DNA from: Demequina aurantiaca
GTDB taxonomy: Bacteria > Actinomycetota > Actinomycetes > Actinomycetales > Demequinaceae
DNA length: 64,000 bases
NCBI RefSeq assembly: GCF_000975135.1
Contig: NZ_BBRF01000002.1
Span: 248,001 to 312,000, forward strand
Direction: 5' to 3'
Shown here: piece after piece, positions 9,063 through 17,494 of the stretch
Layout of the letters: each line of letters begins with the position of its first letter
Numbering within the stretch: position 1 is the stretch's first letter
Position numbers and translations under genes: made by a program
Notes under the pieces: generated by a model
Seen by the model: only the letters and a program-made list of their open reading frames with translations
What the model was told of the DNA's origin: nothing
The model's database searches: none

Positions 9063-9881
9063 ATGGCAACAGTGAAAGACGTGGTCGAGGTGCTGGAGCG
9101 CATGTTCCCGCCCGCCACAGCCGAGGACTGGGACGTCAACGGACTGGCCGTGGGTGACCGCTCGGCGCTAGTCACGCGGGTCCACTTCGCGGTGGACCCC
9201 ACCCTCGCCGTGATCGACGAGGCTATTGCCGCGGGCGCCGACATGTTGGTGACACACCACCCACTCATGCTGCGCGGTGTGACCTCAGTCGCGGCGGACA
9301 CGTCCAAGGGCTCGGTGGTTCACCGGCTCATTCAGGGTGGGTGCGCGCTCTACAACGCACACACCAACGCCGATATCGCCCACGGCGGCGTCGCCGATGC
9401 ACTGGCTGCCGCGCTTGGGGTGGTCGATGCCTCGCCGCTCGTGCCCTCGGCGGACGACGCTTCGATAGGTCCGGGACGCATCGGCCGCTTAGAAACGCCG
9501 ATGCCGCTGCAGGCTTTTGCCGATCGCGTCGCCGTTGCGTTGCCCCGGACGGCGCACGGCGTCCGCATCGCAGGGGACCTGGAGGCCGACGTCGAGACGG
9601 TCGCCGTGATGGGCGGTTCCGGGGATTCCTATCTGGACGTGGTGCGGGCAAGCGGCGCCGATGTCTACGTCACCGCAGACCTCCGTCATCACCCCGCTTC
9701 CGATGCCCGCGAACGTGCTGAACTCTCCGGCGGCAAACCTTTCCTCGTGGACGTGGCACACTTCGCATCAGAGTGGTCGTGGCTTGCCGCGACCGCCGAG
9801 CGCGTCGCCGACGCGACCGGCACCGACACCTTCGTCAGCAAACTGAACACCGACCCATGGACCGCGCGCGCAGGCGCCTGA
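9063..9881 (+). CDS. Nif3-like dinuclear metal-centre protein
   Basis: Member of the NIF3/YbgI (DUF34) family, cytoplasmic proteins with a dinuclear metal site. They are sometimes annotated as GTP cyclohydrolase I type 2, but their function remains uncertain. The metal-binding THHPLML motif has His65 and His66, and the C-terminal VDVAHFASEW segment supplies further ligands. Length 272 is normal. It heads an apparent three-gene operon with a zinc-ribbon coiled-coil protein and a histidine phosphatase, the same trio recalled from mycobacteria (Rv2230c-Rv2228c). Confidence 0.9.
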   Translation: MATVKDVVEVLERMFPPATAEDWDVNGLAVGDRSALVTRVHFAVDPTLAVIDEAIAAGADMLVTHHPLMLRGVTSVAADTSKGSVVHRLIQGGCALYNAHTNADIAHGGVADALAAALGVVDASPLVPSADDASIGPGRIGRLETPMPLQAFADRVAVALPRTAHGVRIAGDLEADVETVAVMGGSGDSYLDVVRASGADVYVTADLRHHPASDARERAELSGGKPFLVDVAHFASEWSWLAATAERVADATGTDTFVSKLNTDPWTARAGA

Positions 9882-9898
9882 GTCCACAAGGAGAACCC

Positions 9899-10636
9899 GT
9901 GCCCACTGCACCCGCCGCCGACCAGAAGCGACTTTTGGCCGTTCAAGACGCGGACATCCGCGCCCAGCAGGCGCGACACCGTCGTGACCACCATCCGCTG
10001 ATCTCCCAGATCGACGAGCTGATGGGTCGTGCGCTTGATCTCGATGACGAGCGCATTGCTCGGGGCACCGAAGTGAGTGACATCCAGCGCGAGGTGACCA
10101 AGGCCGAGGACGATGTGCAGGCGGTGCGTAGCCGCGCCGAACGCGACAACAAGCGCCTCGAATCGGGCCAGGGCAGCGCCAAGGACCTGCAGGCGCTTCA
10201 GAGTGAGCTTGAGGTGCTGACGCGCCGCCAGGACGCGCTCGAAGAGGTTGAGATGGAGATTATGCAGAGGCTGGAGGACGCGCAGAAGGCGCAGGCCGAC
10301 GCCACTTCACAGTATGACGCGATCATGAAGCAGGTCGAGGAACTCAGGGCGCTGCAGCGTGCCGCGTTCAGCGAGATCGAGGCGGAGTTGGTCACCATCG
10401 AAGCCGAGCGCGACAAGGCCGCCGAGGGCCTCGACGAGACCATGATGGCGCTGTACGAGAAGATCAGCGCACAGTACGGCGGTATCGGTGCGGCCGCGTT
10501 CATTCGCGGCGCCTGCCAGGGCTGCAACATGAACCTCAACGCCGGCGACGTCGCCCGTATCAATGCCGCGGAGTCGAATGCCATTGTGCGCTGCGAAGAG
10601 TGCGGTCGAATCCTGGTGCGTGGGACTGACGCGTGA
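9899..10636 (+). CDS. C4 zinc-ribbon coiled-coil protein
   Basis: A 245-residue protein: a long charged alpha-helical coiled coil over about residues 5-185, then a C-terminal zinc ribbon with Cys206/Cys209 (CQGC) and Cys232/Cys235 (CEEC). The family is widespread next to nif3-like genes; a nucleic-acid-binding role is often assumed but not demonstrated here. GTG at 9899 is preferred, with AAGGAG about 6 nt upstream, over more distant in-frame starts inside the Nif3 gene. The stop overlaps the next start by 4 nt (GTGA). Confidence 0.86.
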   Translation: MPTAPAADQKRLLAVQDADIRAQQARHRRDHHPLISQIDELMGRALDLDDERIARGTEVSDIQREVTKAEDDVQAVRSRAERDNKRLESGQGSAKDLQALQSELEVLTRRQDALEEVEMEIMQRLEDAQKAQADATSQYDAIMKQVEELRALQRAAFSEIEAELVTIEAERDKAAEGLDETMMALYEKISAQYGGIGAAAFIRGACQGCNMNLNAGDVARINAAESNAIVRCEECGRILVRGTDA

Positions 10637-11409
10637 GTGGATCCGGCGACAGCCAGATCCGAGACGGCGGACCCTCCGCGGCCGCCGGTGATGGTGCCAT
10701 CCCCCGCATCGCCTCGGACGGGATTGACTTCGTCAGCCCACTGCTCTTTGTGATGGTGCGCCACGGAGTGACGGAGGCGACGACCGCGCGTCGGTTCGCC
10801 GGCTCCGGGGTGCCGGGACCCCACCTGAGCGCGGCGGGACGGGTGCAGGCGGCGAGGGCAGCGGACGCCGTTCACCGCATCGGCCGCAAGTCCTGGGGCG
10901 ACCTGCCCAAGGTGAGCCGAGTCATCGCCTCTCCAATGAACCGGGCGCAGAACACCGGCGAGGCGCTGGGGCGCCGGTCGGGAATTCGTGTCGAGACCGA
11001 CGATCGATTGAGGGAGATCGACTTCGGTTCCTGGGAGGGGCGCACCGGAGCCGAGATCAGAGAGAGTGAAGCGGATGCGCTCAGCCAATGGCGGGTCGGA
11101 GCTGTCGCGGCACCGGGCGGGGAGTCGTTTGCGGATGTTGGCGCGCGCATGGACAGCTTGATCGTGGAGCTTGCGGCCGAGCACGCCGCCTTGTGCGTCC
11201 ACGGCGAGGACGTTGGTCGCGCCTACGCCTTTGCGACCCATGCGGTCGCTATCAAGTCTGCCGTGGGCATCTCCATGGGCATCGACGTGAGCTCGTGGGG
11301 CAGCATATGGCCGTCACCGGCCTCGCTGACCATTCTGCAGTTGCGCGTCACCACCAGCGGCATGATCGCGGAGCGGCACCTCATGTGCCTGGGCGCACCC
11401 GTCGAATAG
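10633..11409 (+). CDS. histidine phosphatase family protein (no RNase H domain)
   Basis: A phosphoglycerate-mutase-like phosphatase. The phosphohistidine motif is MVRHGVTE with His44, the partner arginine lies in ASPMNRAQNT, the acidic residue in REIDFGSWEG and the second histidine in ATHAVAIK. Substrate unknown. The mycobacterial gene at this position, as I recall, joins an N-terminal RNase H domain to this phosphatase; here only about 38 residues of low-complexity sequence precede the phosphatase, so the RNase H half is absent. GTG start coupled to the zinc-ribbon gene. Confidence 0.85.
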   Translation: MSGSGDSQIRDGGPSAAAGDGAIPRIASDGIDFVSPLLFVMVRHGVTEATTARRFAGSGVPGPHLSAAGRVQAARAADAVHRIGRKSWGDLPKVSRVIASPMNRAQNTGEALGRRSGIRVETDDRLREIDFGSWEGRTGAEIRESEADALSQWRVGAVAAPGGESFADVGARMDSLIVELAAEHAALCVHGEDVGRAYAFATHAVAIKSAVGISMGIDVSSWGSIWPSPASLTILQLRVTTSGMIAERHLMCLGAPVE

Positions 11410-11414
11410 GCGCG

Positions 11415-12188
11415 CTAGCCGGCAATCACGAGCGTGAGTTCGTCGGGGCCCTTGGCATTGGGCGTGAGTCCTACGTCGACGAGCGCGTCGCCGACCATCC
11501 CGGCTGCTGCATCGGCGAGGTCTTGGGCAGAGGCGGGTGCGGCATCCGCCGCTACCAAATGAGCGGCGAGCAGGCCGCGCGTGTGCTTGGCCATGTGGCT
11601 GACAACCGCGCGCTTACCGTCGAGCTCGCGTAGCACTTTTACCGTCACCCAAGGGTTGTCGGACGGACGCCAAGCCGCGACATACGAGCTACTGCGGCAG
11701 TCGACCACCAGGCCCCCGTCCGCGAGTTCGCTCAGCGGCGCCGCGAGGTGCCTACGCCAGAACGTCGGTAGTGTGCCGATGCGGCCCAGGCTCGTCGCCA
11801 TCGATAGGCGGTAGGCGGGGATACGGTCGGCGGGGGAGACGGCGCCCCACAGCGCGGAGATGATGCGGATGCGCTCTGCGGCGCGAGTTATCGTCGCTGC
11901 ATCCCAAGTGGCCATGCCGGCAGCGTCGTAGAGGACGCCGGTGTAGACGTGGGAGGCGGGCGCGGTCGGATTGGCCCACAGCGACGTGTTGTACGCGACG
12001 TCGCCCGCGAGGCTCGCGCCCACGTCCAGGACGCTCATGGCGTTGCGCTGGCCGCTGACCTTGACCAACGTGTCGCCGACGCGCTGGCGTGCAGTGGCGA
12101 GTTCCGGGTGGCTGAGTGACTCGAGGTGAACTGGATTGCCGGTGGCCGGGGGAGTCTTGCCCTCGGAGGGCGGCAACAGTAGGAGCAC
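11415..12188 (-). CDS. yaaA: YaaA / DUF328 family peroxide-stress protein
   Basis: A cytoplasmic DUF328 protein; the E. coli member limits iron-dependent damage during peroxide stress. The 257-residue product would begin MLLLLPPSEGKT, the typical opening of the family, and contains the conserved LWGAVSPADRIPAYRLSM and VSHMAKHTRG segments. The frame extends to 12392, but that extension runs into the RNase P RNA gene. GTG at 12188 is chosen because it matches the family start and has TACCCT 7 nt before it; an ATG at 12209 with GGAG upstream is the alternative. Convergent with the phosphatase gene, 5 nt apart. Confidence 0.86.
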   Translation of the reverse strand: MLLLLPPSEGKTPPATGNPVHLESLSHPELATARQRVGDTLVKVSGQRNAMSVLDVGASLAGDVAYNTSLWANPTAPASHVYTGVLYDAAGMATWDAATITRAAERIRIISALWGAVSPADRIPAYRLSMATSLGRIGTLPTFWRRHLAAPLSELADGGLVVDCRSSSYVAAWRPSDNPWVTVKVLRELDGKRAVVSHMAKHTRGLLAAHLVAADAAPASAQDLADAAAGMVGDALVDVGLTPNAKGPDELTLVIAG

Positions 12189-12195
12189 GGGTACC

Positions 12196-12201
12196 AGGGT
12201 A
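12196..12201 (-). promoter_or_regulatory. -10 element, leaderless start of yaaA
   Basis: TACCCT on the minus strand, 7 nt before the GTG at 12188. It decides between that start and the ATG at 12209, which would be transcribed only from a more distant promoter. Confidence 0.4.
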
Positions 12202-12242
12202 CGGAACATTGGGTTGGCTCCAGACCGGGCTAGCGATCGCGG

Positions 12243-12248
12243 TAGAGT
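12243..12248 (+). promoter_or_regulatory. -10 element of rnpB
   Basis: TAGAGT lies 6 nt before the first base of the P1 helix of RNase P RNA. No clear -35 at the usual distance. Confidence 0.4.
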
Positions 12249-12254
12249 TAGCGC

Positions 12255-12621
12255 GCGGATGAGTTGGCCAGGCGGTCGCGTGGTGGGGCAACCCACACCG
12301 AGGAACGTCCGGGCTCCGTAGAGCAAGGTGGTGGCTAACGGCCACCCGGGGTGACCCGCGGGACAGTGCCACAGAAAATAACCGCCTCGCAAGAGGTAAG
12401 GGTGAAAAGGTGAGGTAAGAGCTCACCGCGATGCTGGTGACAGCATCGGTCAAGGTAAACCCCACTTGGAGCAAGACCAGACAGGATGCGTTCGAGGGCT
12501 GCTCGCCCGAGTATCTGGGTAGGTTGCTAGAGGCGTGCGGCAACGTACGTCGTAGATGGATGACCGCCCCCGTGGCTTAGGTCACGGCGACAAAACCCGG
12601 CGTATCGGCCAACTCATCCGC
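12255..12621 (+). ncRNA. rnpB: RNase P RNA, bacterial type A
   Basis: The catalytic RNA that removes 5' leaders from pre-tRNAs. The ends pair as helix P1: the 15 nt from 12255 (GCGGATGAGTTGGCC) are the exact reverse complement of 12607-12621. Conserved core elements are in order: GAGGAACGTCCGGGCTCC from 12300, ACAGAAA at 12371-12377, GTAAACCCC near 12454, and the 3' core AGATGGATGA at 12554-12563. Total about 367 nt. It sits head-to-head with yaaA and converges on the SNF2 gene, whose stop is 18 bp past the RNA end. Confidence 0.95.
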
Positions 12622-12638
12622 CTCACGCCGGGCGGTTC

Positions 12639-14792
12639 TTAGACCAGCAATTCCGCCGCGAGAGCGTCCGTCAGCAGACCAACCAGCGCCTCAAGTTGCA
12701 CGTTGGTGGACATGTCGGGGTCCTCGTCTGGCGCACCGTCGAGAGCCCTCGCCGCCAAGCCGGACTTGCTGTCGATCAACTCTGCAATCTTGGAATCAAT
12801 GGTGTGCGCGGCAATGATGCGCCACGCGGTGACCGGCTGGTCCTGCCCGATGCGGTGGATGCGGTCGATGGCCTGAGTCTGTTCGGCGTCCGTCCAGGAC
12901 AGTTCCGCCAACACCAGGTTGGATGCGACCTGAAGATTGAGGCCCACGCCCGCGGCCGTCAGCGAGCACACCACGATCGATACCTCTGGGTCCTCGACAA
13001 ACGCCGCAATGTTCTTTTTCCGTACTGACGGAGACTGGTCGCCGCGGATGGAGGCATACCTGATGCCGCGATCCGCGAACATCTGCTCGGCCTGATCCAT
13101 GACATCGATGTGCTTGGCGAAGAACACCACCTTGCCGACGTTGCGCGAAAGCTGGGCGGCGAAGTCCGCAGCGAGTGAGGCCTTGGCCTGGCCGATGCGG
13201 CGCACCATCGTGAACACGTTCTCGGCGCCACTGTCCGCGCTCGCGGCCTTGAGTTCCGATGCCGCCACGCGACGGACTACCTCGTGATCGATGGCATCCG
13301 TGGCGCTGTCGGCGGAGCGAGCCTTGACCGCCGAGCGGTACCGCTCGACCAGTCGGGCGGCGAGGGCGGCCTCCGCTGCACGGATGGAGCGGCCTGCTGC
13401 GCCGTCGAGTTCAACAGGCATGTCCGCGACACGTCGGGCGGGGATGTCGGCGACCACATCGACCTTCTGACGGCGCACGATGCCCATGTCGATGACACTG
13501 GCGCGTGCGGCGGCAAAGAATCCGCGGTCGACTGGGGTGAGGCCGGTCTCTTCCAGCGAGTTCATGAGCGGGCCGAGTGGCATCGTGTCGTCAATCCAGC
13601 CCAGAAACTGCCAGATCGCACGGAAGTCTTCGATGTCGTTGATGAGAGGAGTACCGGTGAGCGCCATCAGCAGCGGTCGCGCGGCACGTGCCTGGATCCG
13701 GTCCGACAACGCAAGGATGTGCTGCGAGCGCTGAGACGTCTTGTTCTTGATGAAGTGAGCCTCGTCGACGACCATGCCGCGGAAGCCAAGGTCGCCCAAC
13801 CAACCGACGTGGCGGTCCAGGATCTCGTAGTTCACAATCACGATGTCGGCGAACCCGTCAACTTGGTCGCCGTCCCCGTGTACCACCGTGGCGCGCTTCT
13901 GAGGTGTCCACAGGCGGACCTCGTTCTCCCAGTTGGTCTTCACCACGTTGGGCGAGACGACAAGCAGGGGATAGGCGTTGGCGGCCTGGGCGGCCAAGAG
14001 CGCTTGCGCGGTCTTCCCGAGTCCGGGCTCATCGGCGAGCAGGAAGGTGCGGTGACCGCTCGCTGCTGCAGCGACGACCTGAGACTGGTGAGGCATCAAC
14101 TCCCGGCCGGCGGGCGTGGGGACGGGCCGGGGATCGGGCAACGTCATACAGGAGGGAGCGCCGTTGGCTCCCTGTTCAAAGGACCTAAAGAGCGGCTCGA
14201 GCAGTTCCCAGCCGGCGAGGCGGCGGGCCTGTGGAGCGTTGCGTGCGGCAGCGGCCTCAAAGTCTGGGGCAAGGAACGGATTGGCGAGCTGGCGTGCGGT
14301 GACCGACTGGGGCTGAACCTGATTCTTGGTACTGAGGGCGGGCTCAGCGGGAGCTGCCGGCTCCGACTCTGGCTCCTCGGGTGGCTCAAGACCCGCGGAA
14401 CGCATCACCTTCGCCTTTACCGCGCGCGCTGAGTCGGAGACGCGGGCGTCGTCGGCCAGGAGCTGGAGGAGCGACGTGTCGCGGACGGCGGTGCGCGCGA
14501 TGAGGGTGGCCACGCCGTCGAGTTGCTCAAGCTTCCTGGCACGCTTCGAATCATTGAGGTCAGTATCCGCCAACACTCGGGCACGCTCCTCTCGTACGAG
14601 CAGCGCAACCACCTGGAATTTGGTGCGTACGACCGGGCGTGTCGGCGGCCCGCTCACAGCACGGTCGACTTCTCGGGCGAGGCCGGTGAGAACCGAAATC
14701 AGGCTTCGTTCGGAGGCTCGAGTGTTGCGTCGCTGACCGGCGCCACGCCCATTGCGTGCGCCGTTCGATTTGCGTTGGCCTGCTCGTGCCAC
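12639..14792 (-). CDS. SNF2-family DNA-dependent ATPase/helicase
   Basis: A 717-residue superfamily 2 ATPase of the small SNF2 (SMARCAL1-like) kind, likely acting on DNA during repair or remodelling. Walker A is DEPGLGKT at 254-261, the DEAH box is at 343-346 (VVDEAHFIKN), motif III is LTGTPLIN, and motif VI is QAIDRIHRIGQ near the C terminus. The N-terminal 200 residues are basic, then Pro/Glu-rich, with no recognised domain. GTG at 14790-14792 is preceded by AAGGAGGAG at 5 nt, a strong ribosome-binding site. No nuclease or SWIM partner is adjacent. Confidence 0.9.
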   Translation of the reverse strand: MARAGQRKSNGARNGRGAGQRRNTRASERSLISVLTGLAREVDRAVSGPPTRPVVRTKFQVVALLVREERARVLADTDLNDSKRARKLEQLDGVATLIARTAVRDTSLLQLLADDARVSDSARAVKAKVMRSAGLEPPEEPESEPAAPAEPALSTKNQVQPQSVTARQLANPFLAPDFEAAAARNAPQARRLAGWELLEPLFRSFEQGANGAPSCMTLPDPRPVPTPAGRELMPHQSQVVAAAASGHRTFLLADEPGLGKTAQALLAAQAANAYPLLVVSPNVVKTNWENEVRLWTPQKRATVVHGDGDQVDGFADIVIVNYEILDRHVGWLGDLGFRGMVVDEAHFIKNKTSQRSQHILALSDRIQARAARPLLMALTGTPLINDIEDFRAIWQFLGWIDDTMPLGPLMNSLEETGLTPVDRGFFAAARASVIDMGIVRRQKVDVVADIPARRVADMPVELDGAAGRSIRAAEAALAARLVERYRSAVKARSADSATDAIDHEVVRRVAASELKAASADSGAENVFTMVRRIGQAKASLAADFAAQLSRNVGKVVFFAKHIDVMDQAEQMFADRGIRYASIRGDQSPSVRKKNIAAFVEDPEVSIVVCSLTAAGVGLNLQVASNLVLAELSWTDAEQTQAIDRIHRIGQDQPVTAWRIIAAHTIDSKIAELIDSKSGLAARALDGAPDEDPDMSTNVQLEALVGLLTDALAAELLV

Positions 14793-15216
14793 TTCTCCTC
14801 CTTCTCATGCAGCTATGCCGCGGATGCGGCACAGCCGGCCGTGCAACGTCCGTGCCGGCCTGCTCCGGCGCTACGGCCTTGGCATCGGAACTCCAGGTCC
14901 TGCATCAGCCTGGTCTGGGCGAGGAGCCCGGGCGACTCGCCATCAAGCGTCATCCTCGCCGGCATGTGCGGCTGGAACGTACGTCAGTCAATGTGGGCAG
15001 AGCCGCCACACATCTCGACCACGGTTGGTCTTGTGCAGAGTTTACCCGGTGTTTGCTGCTCACTCCGTTCAGGCGCCACAGCGGTGCGTTGGTTCGTGTC
15101 CTCATCGACGTCAGCCACATCAGTCCGGTGCGGGCGCTGGGTGTTCTGGCATACTTTTGCCCACCGGCGGGTCAGGGTGGCGCGTTGTATGAGATTGCCG
15201 CTGTGAGGAACTGACG
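14793..15216. other. 424-bp divergent intergenic region
   Basis: Lies between the divergent SNF2 and DUF4190-DsbA genes. Open frames cross it on both strands, but none has a credible start, ribosome-binding site or recognisable product, and those on the minus strand are broken by stops just upstream of the candidate region. Promoters for both neighbours presumably lie here. I see no repeat or RNA structure. Confidence 0.5.
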
Positions 15217-16530
15217 TTGTCCGAGCCGAGTGAATCAACGCCCCTGCCGCAAGGTGCGCCATCGTCTCCTCCTCCGCCACCACCACCGCCATCGGCCTAT
15301 GCGTATCAGCAGCCTCCCCAGGCTCAATTGGCGACACCTGCTCAATACCAATCTCAGGCCCTGTCCTCACCTCAAGGGCAGTATGCGGGTCAATTTCCTC
15401 CCCAGGGTCAGCCACCGTATTACGCACCGCCGCCGTCCAAGGACTGGATGGGCATCTGCGCCCTTGCAGGTGCCTTCTTCATGCCGCCGGCGGGCATCGT
15501 CTTCGGTCACCTCGCGATGCAGGCAAATGCCAAGGGTGAGGCGAAAAACCGAGGCGTCTCCTTCGCCGGGCTCCTGGTGTCGTACGCGATCACAGTGTTG
15601 TGGATCTTGTTCTTTGGGGCGATGTTCGTGTGGTTCCCCTTCATCAGCATCCCCGCGGGCCTCATGTGCCTCGCTGGGGGGATCGTGGGGATAGTGCTGG
15701 GTATCCGCATGCAGCGCGGGCCCAACCGTTCCCGCTGGAGCCCTACCGAGTCGGGCTGGACCATTGGGGTCTCATCACTGGTGACCTTCTTATCGCTGGC
15801 GCTGTGCGTGGGATCCGTGCTCTTTTTTGGACTATGGGCCTCCCTGGGAAACGAATGGAATCAGTCCGGCAACAACACCGATCAGCCTTACGAGTACGAC
15901 GACTCGGGAGTCTTTCAAGGGATCGCCCCCTCCGTGGCGGATCTATCGGGTGGAATTCCCGTCGGGACTACCGGCATCGTGGGAGTCGACGTGGCCTCGG
16001 ATGCTCCCCGCGTAGACATTTACGAGGATTTCATGTGCCCCATCTGCCTCGAGTTCGAGCGAGTCAACGGCACTGACATCGACGCAATGCGTGAGGCCGG
16101 AACGATTCAGGTGTATTACCACCCCATCTCAATTCTTGATCGGTATTCGCAGGGGACGGACTACTCCACGCGAGCGGCGGCTGCCGCCACCGTGGTGGCT
16201 GAACTCGCCCCGGAGTACTTCCTGGCCTTTAACGCTGAGCTCTACGCGAACCAGCCCTTGGAGAATTCGGGCGGCCTCAACGACGACGAATTGGTGAGCC
16301 TCGCAATCCAGGCGGGTGTCCCGGCCGAGGTGGCCGTGCAGATCGTGGATGGTCGCTACGCGGAATGGGTCGCCGCGGCGACCGAACAGGCGAGCATCGA
16401 CGGGATGAACGGCACCCCTACCGTCATTCTTGATGGCCTGGTTGTTGATCAGCGAGAAGTGCAGTATTTCCAGCCGGGCGAACTTCGAGCCGCTTTCGAA
16501 AGCATCCGCGCAAGCACGGGACTCGCCTGA
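15217..16530 (+). CDS. DUF4190-DsbA/thioredoxin-like fusion membrane protein
   Basis: A 437-residue fusion. Residues 1-75 are Pro/Gln-rich and probably cytoplasmic. About 76-165 form a DUF4190-type membrane unit with two or more helices (GICALAGAFFMPPAGIVFG and later). Another helix lies near 188-212. The C-terminal 200 residues are a DsbA/thioredoxin_4-like domain with active site C274-P-I-C277 (EDFMCPICLEFE) and the cis-Pro segment NGTPTVILDG. It would expose an oxidoreductase outside the membrane to form or isomerise disulfides. Start is TTG at 15217 with GAGGAA 6 nt upstream. Monocistronic by context. Confidence 0.82.
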   Translation: MSEPSESTPLPQGAPSSPPPPPPPPSAYAYQQPPQAQLATPAQYQSQALSSPQGQYAGQFPPQGQPPYYAPPPSKDWMGICALAGAFFMPPAGIVFGHLAMQANAKGEAKNRGVSFAGLLVSYAITVLWILFFGAMFVWFPFISIPAGLMCLAGGIVGIVLGIRMQRGPNRSRWSPTESGWTIGVSSLVTFLSLALCVGSVLFFGLWASLGNEWNQSGNNTDQPYEYDDSGVFQGIAPSVADLSGGIPVGTTGIVGVDVASDAPRVDIYEDFMCPICLEFERVNGTDIDAMREAGTIQVYYHPISILDRYSQGTDYSTRAAAAATVVAELAPEYFLAFNAELYANQPLENSGGLNDDELVSLAIQAGVPAEVAVQIVDGRYAEWVAAATEQASIDGMNGTPTVILDGLVVDQREVQYFQPGELRAAFESIRASTGLA

Positions 16531-16557
16531 GCCACACCGGGAGACACGAGGTGACTC

Positions 16558-17424
16558 CTACTCGCTGACTACCTCAGGCTGCTTGTTGCGTTGCTTGCGG
16601 AGGTAGCGCCGGTCATCGTTCGCGTAGGCGTAGTAGAACCCGATGAGCAGTCCGCCGCCAACAAAGTTCCCGGCGAGCACTATCCCCAAGTTCGCGAGAG
16701 CGAGTCCCACCTCGATGCCGCCGTTGAGTGCCTGAATCGTGAACAGCACGGTGTTCGCGACCGAGTGCTCAAAGCCAACAAAGACGAAGATGAAAACACT
16801 GATGATCATCGCGAGCGACTTAGTAAACGCGTCTTTGATCATGCCGTTGTAGACCAGCACCATCGCCAGATTGATCATGAAGTTGCACAGGATGGCACGC
16901 ATGAACAGATCCGACCAACCCGCGGGTCCGGCAGAGATGAATGCGAGTTTAAGGTCAACCGAGGCCGACATCTGATAGCCCACGCCCCCATCGACCAGCG
17001 TTGACCCCATCACAATGAGGGCGATCGCAAGCCCGCCCAGAAAATTACCGATGAAGCACATGGTCAGGACGCGAAACGAGCGGAAGCAGTTGATGCGTCG
17101 GAAGTACCCGCCGACTGCCACGAACATCATGTTCGACGTCAGCAGTTCGGACTTACTGAAGTAGATGAACACCAGAGCGAAACCAAAGAACAGCGCACCC
17201 ACCAGGCGGCCAATGCCGAAGAGGTCGCCGGAGCCTACCGAGGCGAAGACGTCAATCACGGAGAAGGTGGTCAAATACATGACGCCGATGATCGCGCCGG
17301 CCATCGCTGCGCGCATGAGATACACGCGGGCCAAGCCGCCACTCATACGAGTCTTGGTGTCAAGCGCGTCGAGCACAGTGGAGATGAACTGCTTGCCTGG
17401 AAACAGGTGCCCCTGATCGGTCAT
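16558..17424 (-). CDS. formate/nitrite transporter family channel
   Basis: A 288-residue FocA/NirC-type pentameric channel for small monovalent anions such as formate or nitrite. Six hydrophobic segments are visible with the family-typical SELLTSNMMF and GFEHSVANTV motifs; the latter contains the conserved histidine of the pore. Substrate cannot be told from sequence. A copper nitrite reductase is encoded 27 kb away, so nitrite is possible; no formate metabolism genes are nearby. The ATG is 70 bp from the divergent LCP start. Confidence 0.88.
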   Translation of the reverse strand: MTDQGHLFPGKQFISTVLDALDTKTRMSGGLARVYLMRAAMAGAIIGVMYLTTFSVIDVFASVGSGDLFGIGRLVGALFFGFALVFIYFSKSELLTSNMMFVAVGGYFRRINCFRSFRVLTMCFIGNFLGGLAIALIVMGSTLVDGGVGYQMSASVDLKLAFISAGPAGWSDLFMRAILCNFMINLAMVLVYNGMIKDAFTKSLAMIISVFIFVFVGFEHSVANTVLFTIQALNGGIEVGLALANLGIVLAGNFVGGGLLIGFYYAYANDDRRYLRKQRNKQPEVVSE

Positions 17425-17482
17425 GAGACTAAGGCTCTCACGGTTAGGCGGGTCGCATACTCACCAATGGGAACCGTGGCGG

Positions 17483-17488
17483 TATTCT
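17483..17488 (+). promoter_or_regulatory. -10 element, leaderless start of the LCP gene
   Basis: TATTCT exactly 6 nt before the GTG at 17495, with no ribosome-binding site in between. Confidence 0.5.
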
Positions 17489-17494
17489 CGCTAC

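Noticed and set aside
12189-12392. N-terminal extension of yaaA by 68 codons
   Set aside because: It runs across the rnpB promoter and into the RNase P RNA, and the family starts at LLLLPPSEGK.
13284-14432. 382-codon open frame antisense to the SNF2 gene
   Set aside because: The sense gene has clear helicase motifs and a strong ribosome-binding site. Long antisense frames are expected in GC-rich DNA and the product resembles nothing.
14756-15214. 152-codon frame filling the SNF2-DUF4190 gap, beginning with a hydrophobic stretch
   Set aside because: Its start lies inside the SNF2 coding region, there is no ribosome-binding site or leaderless promoter, and the product is basic and patternless.
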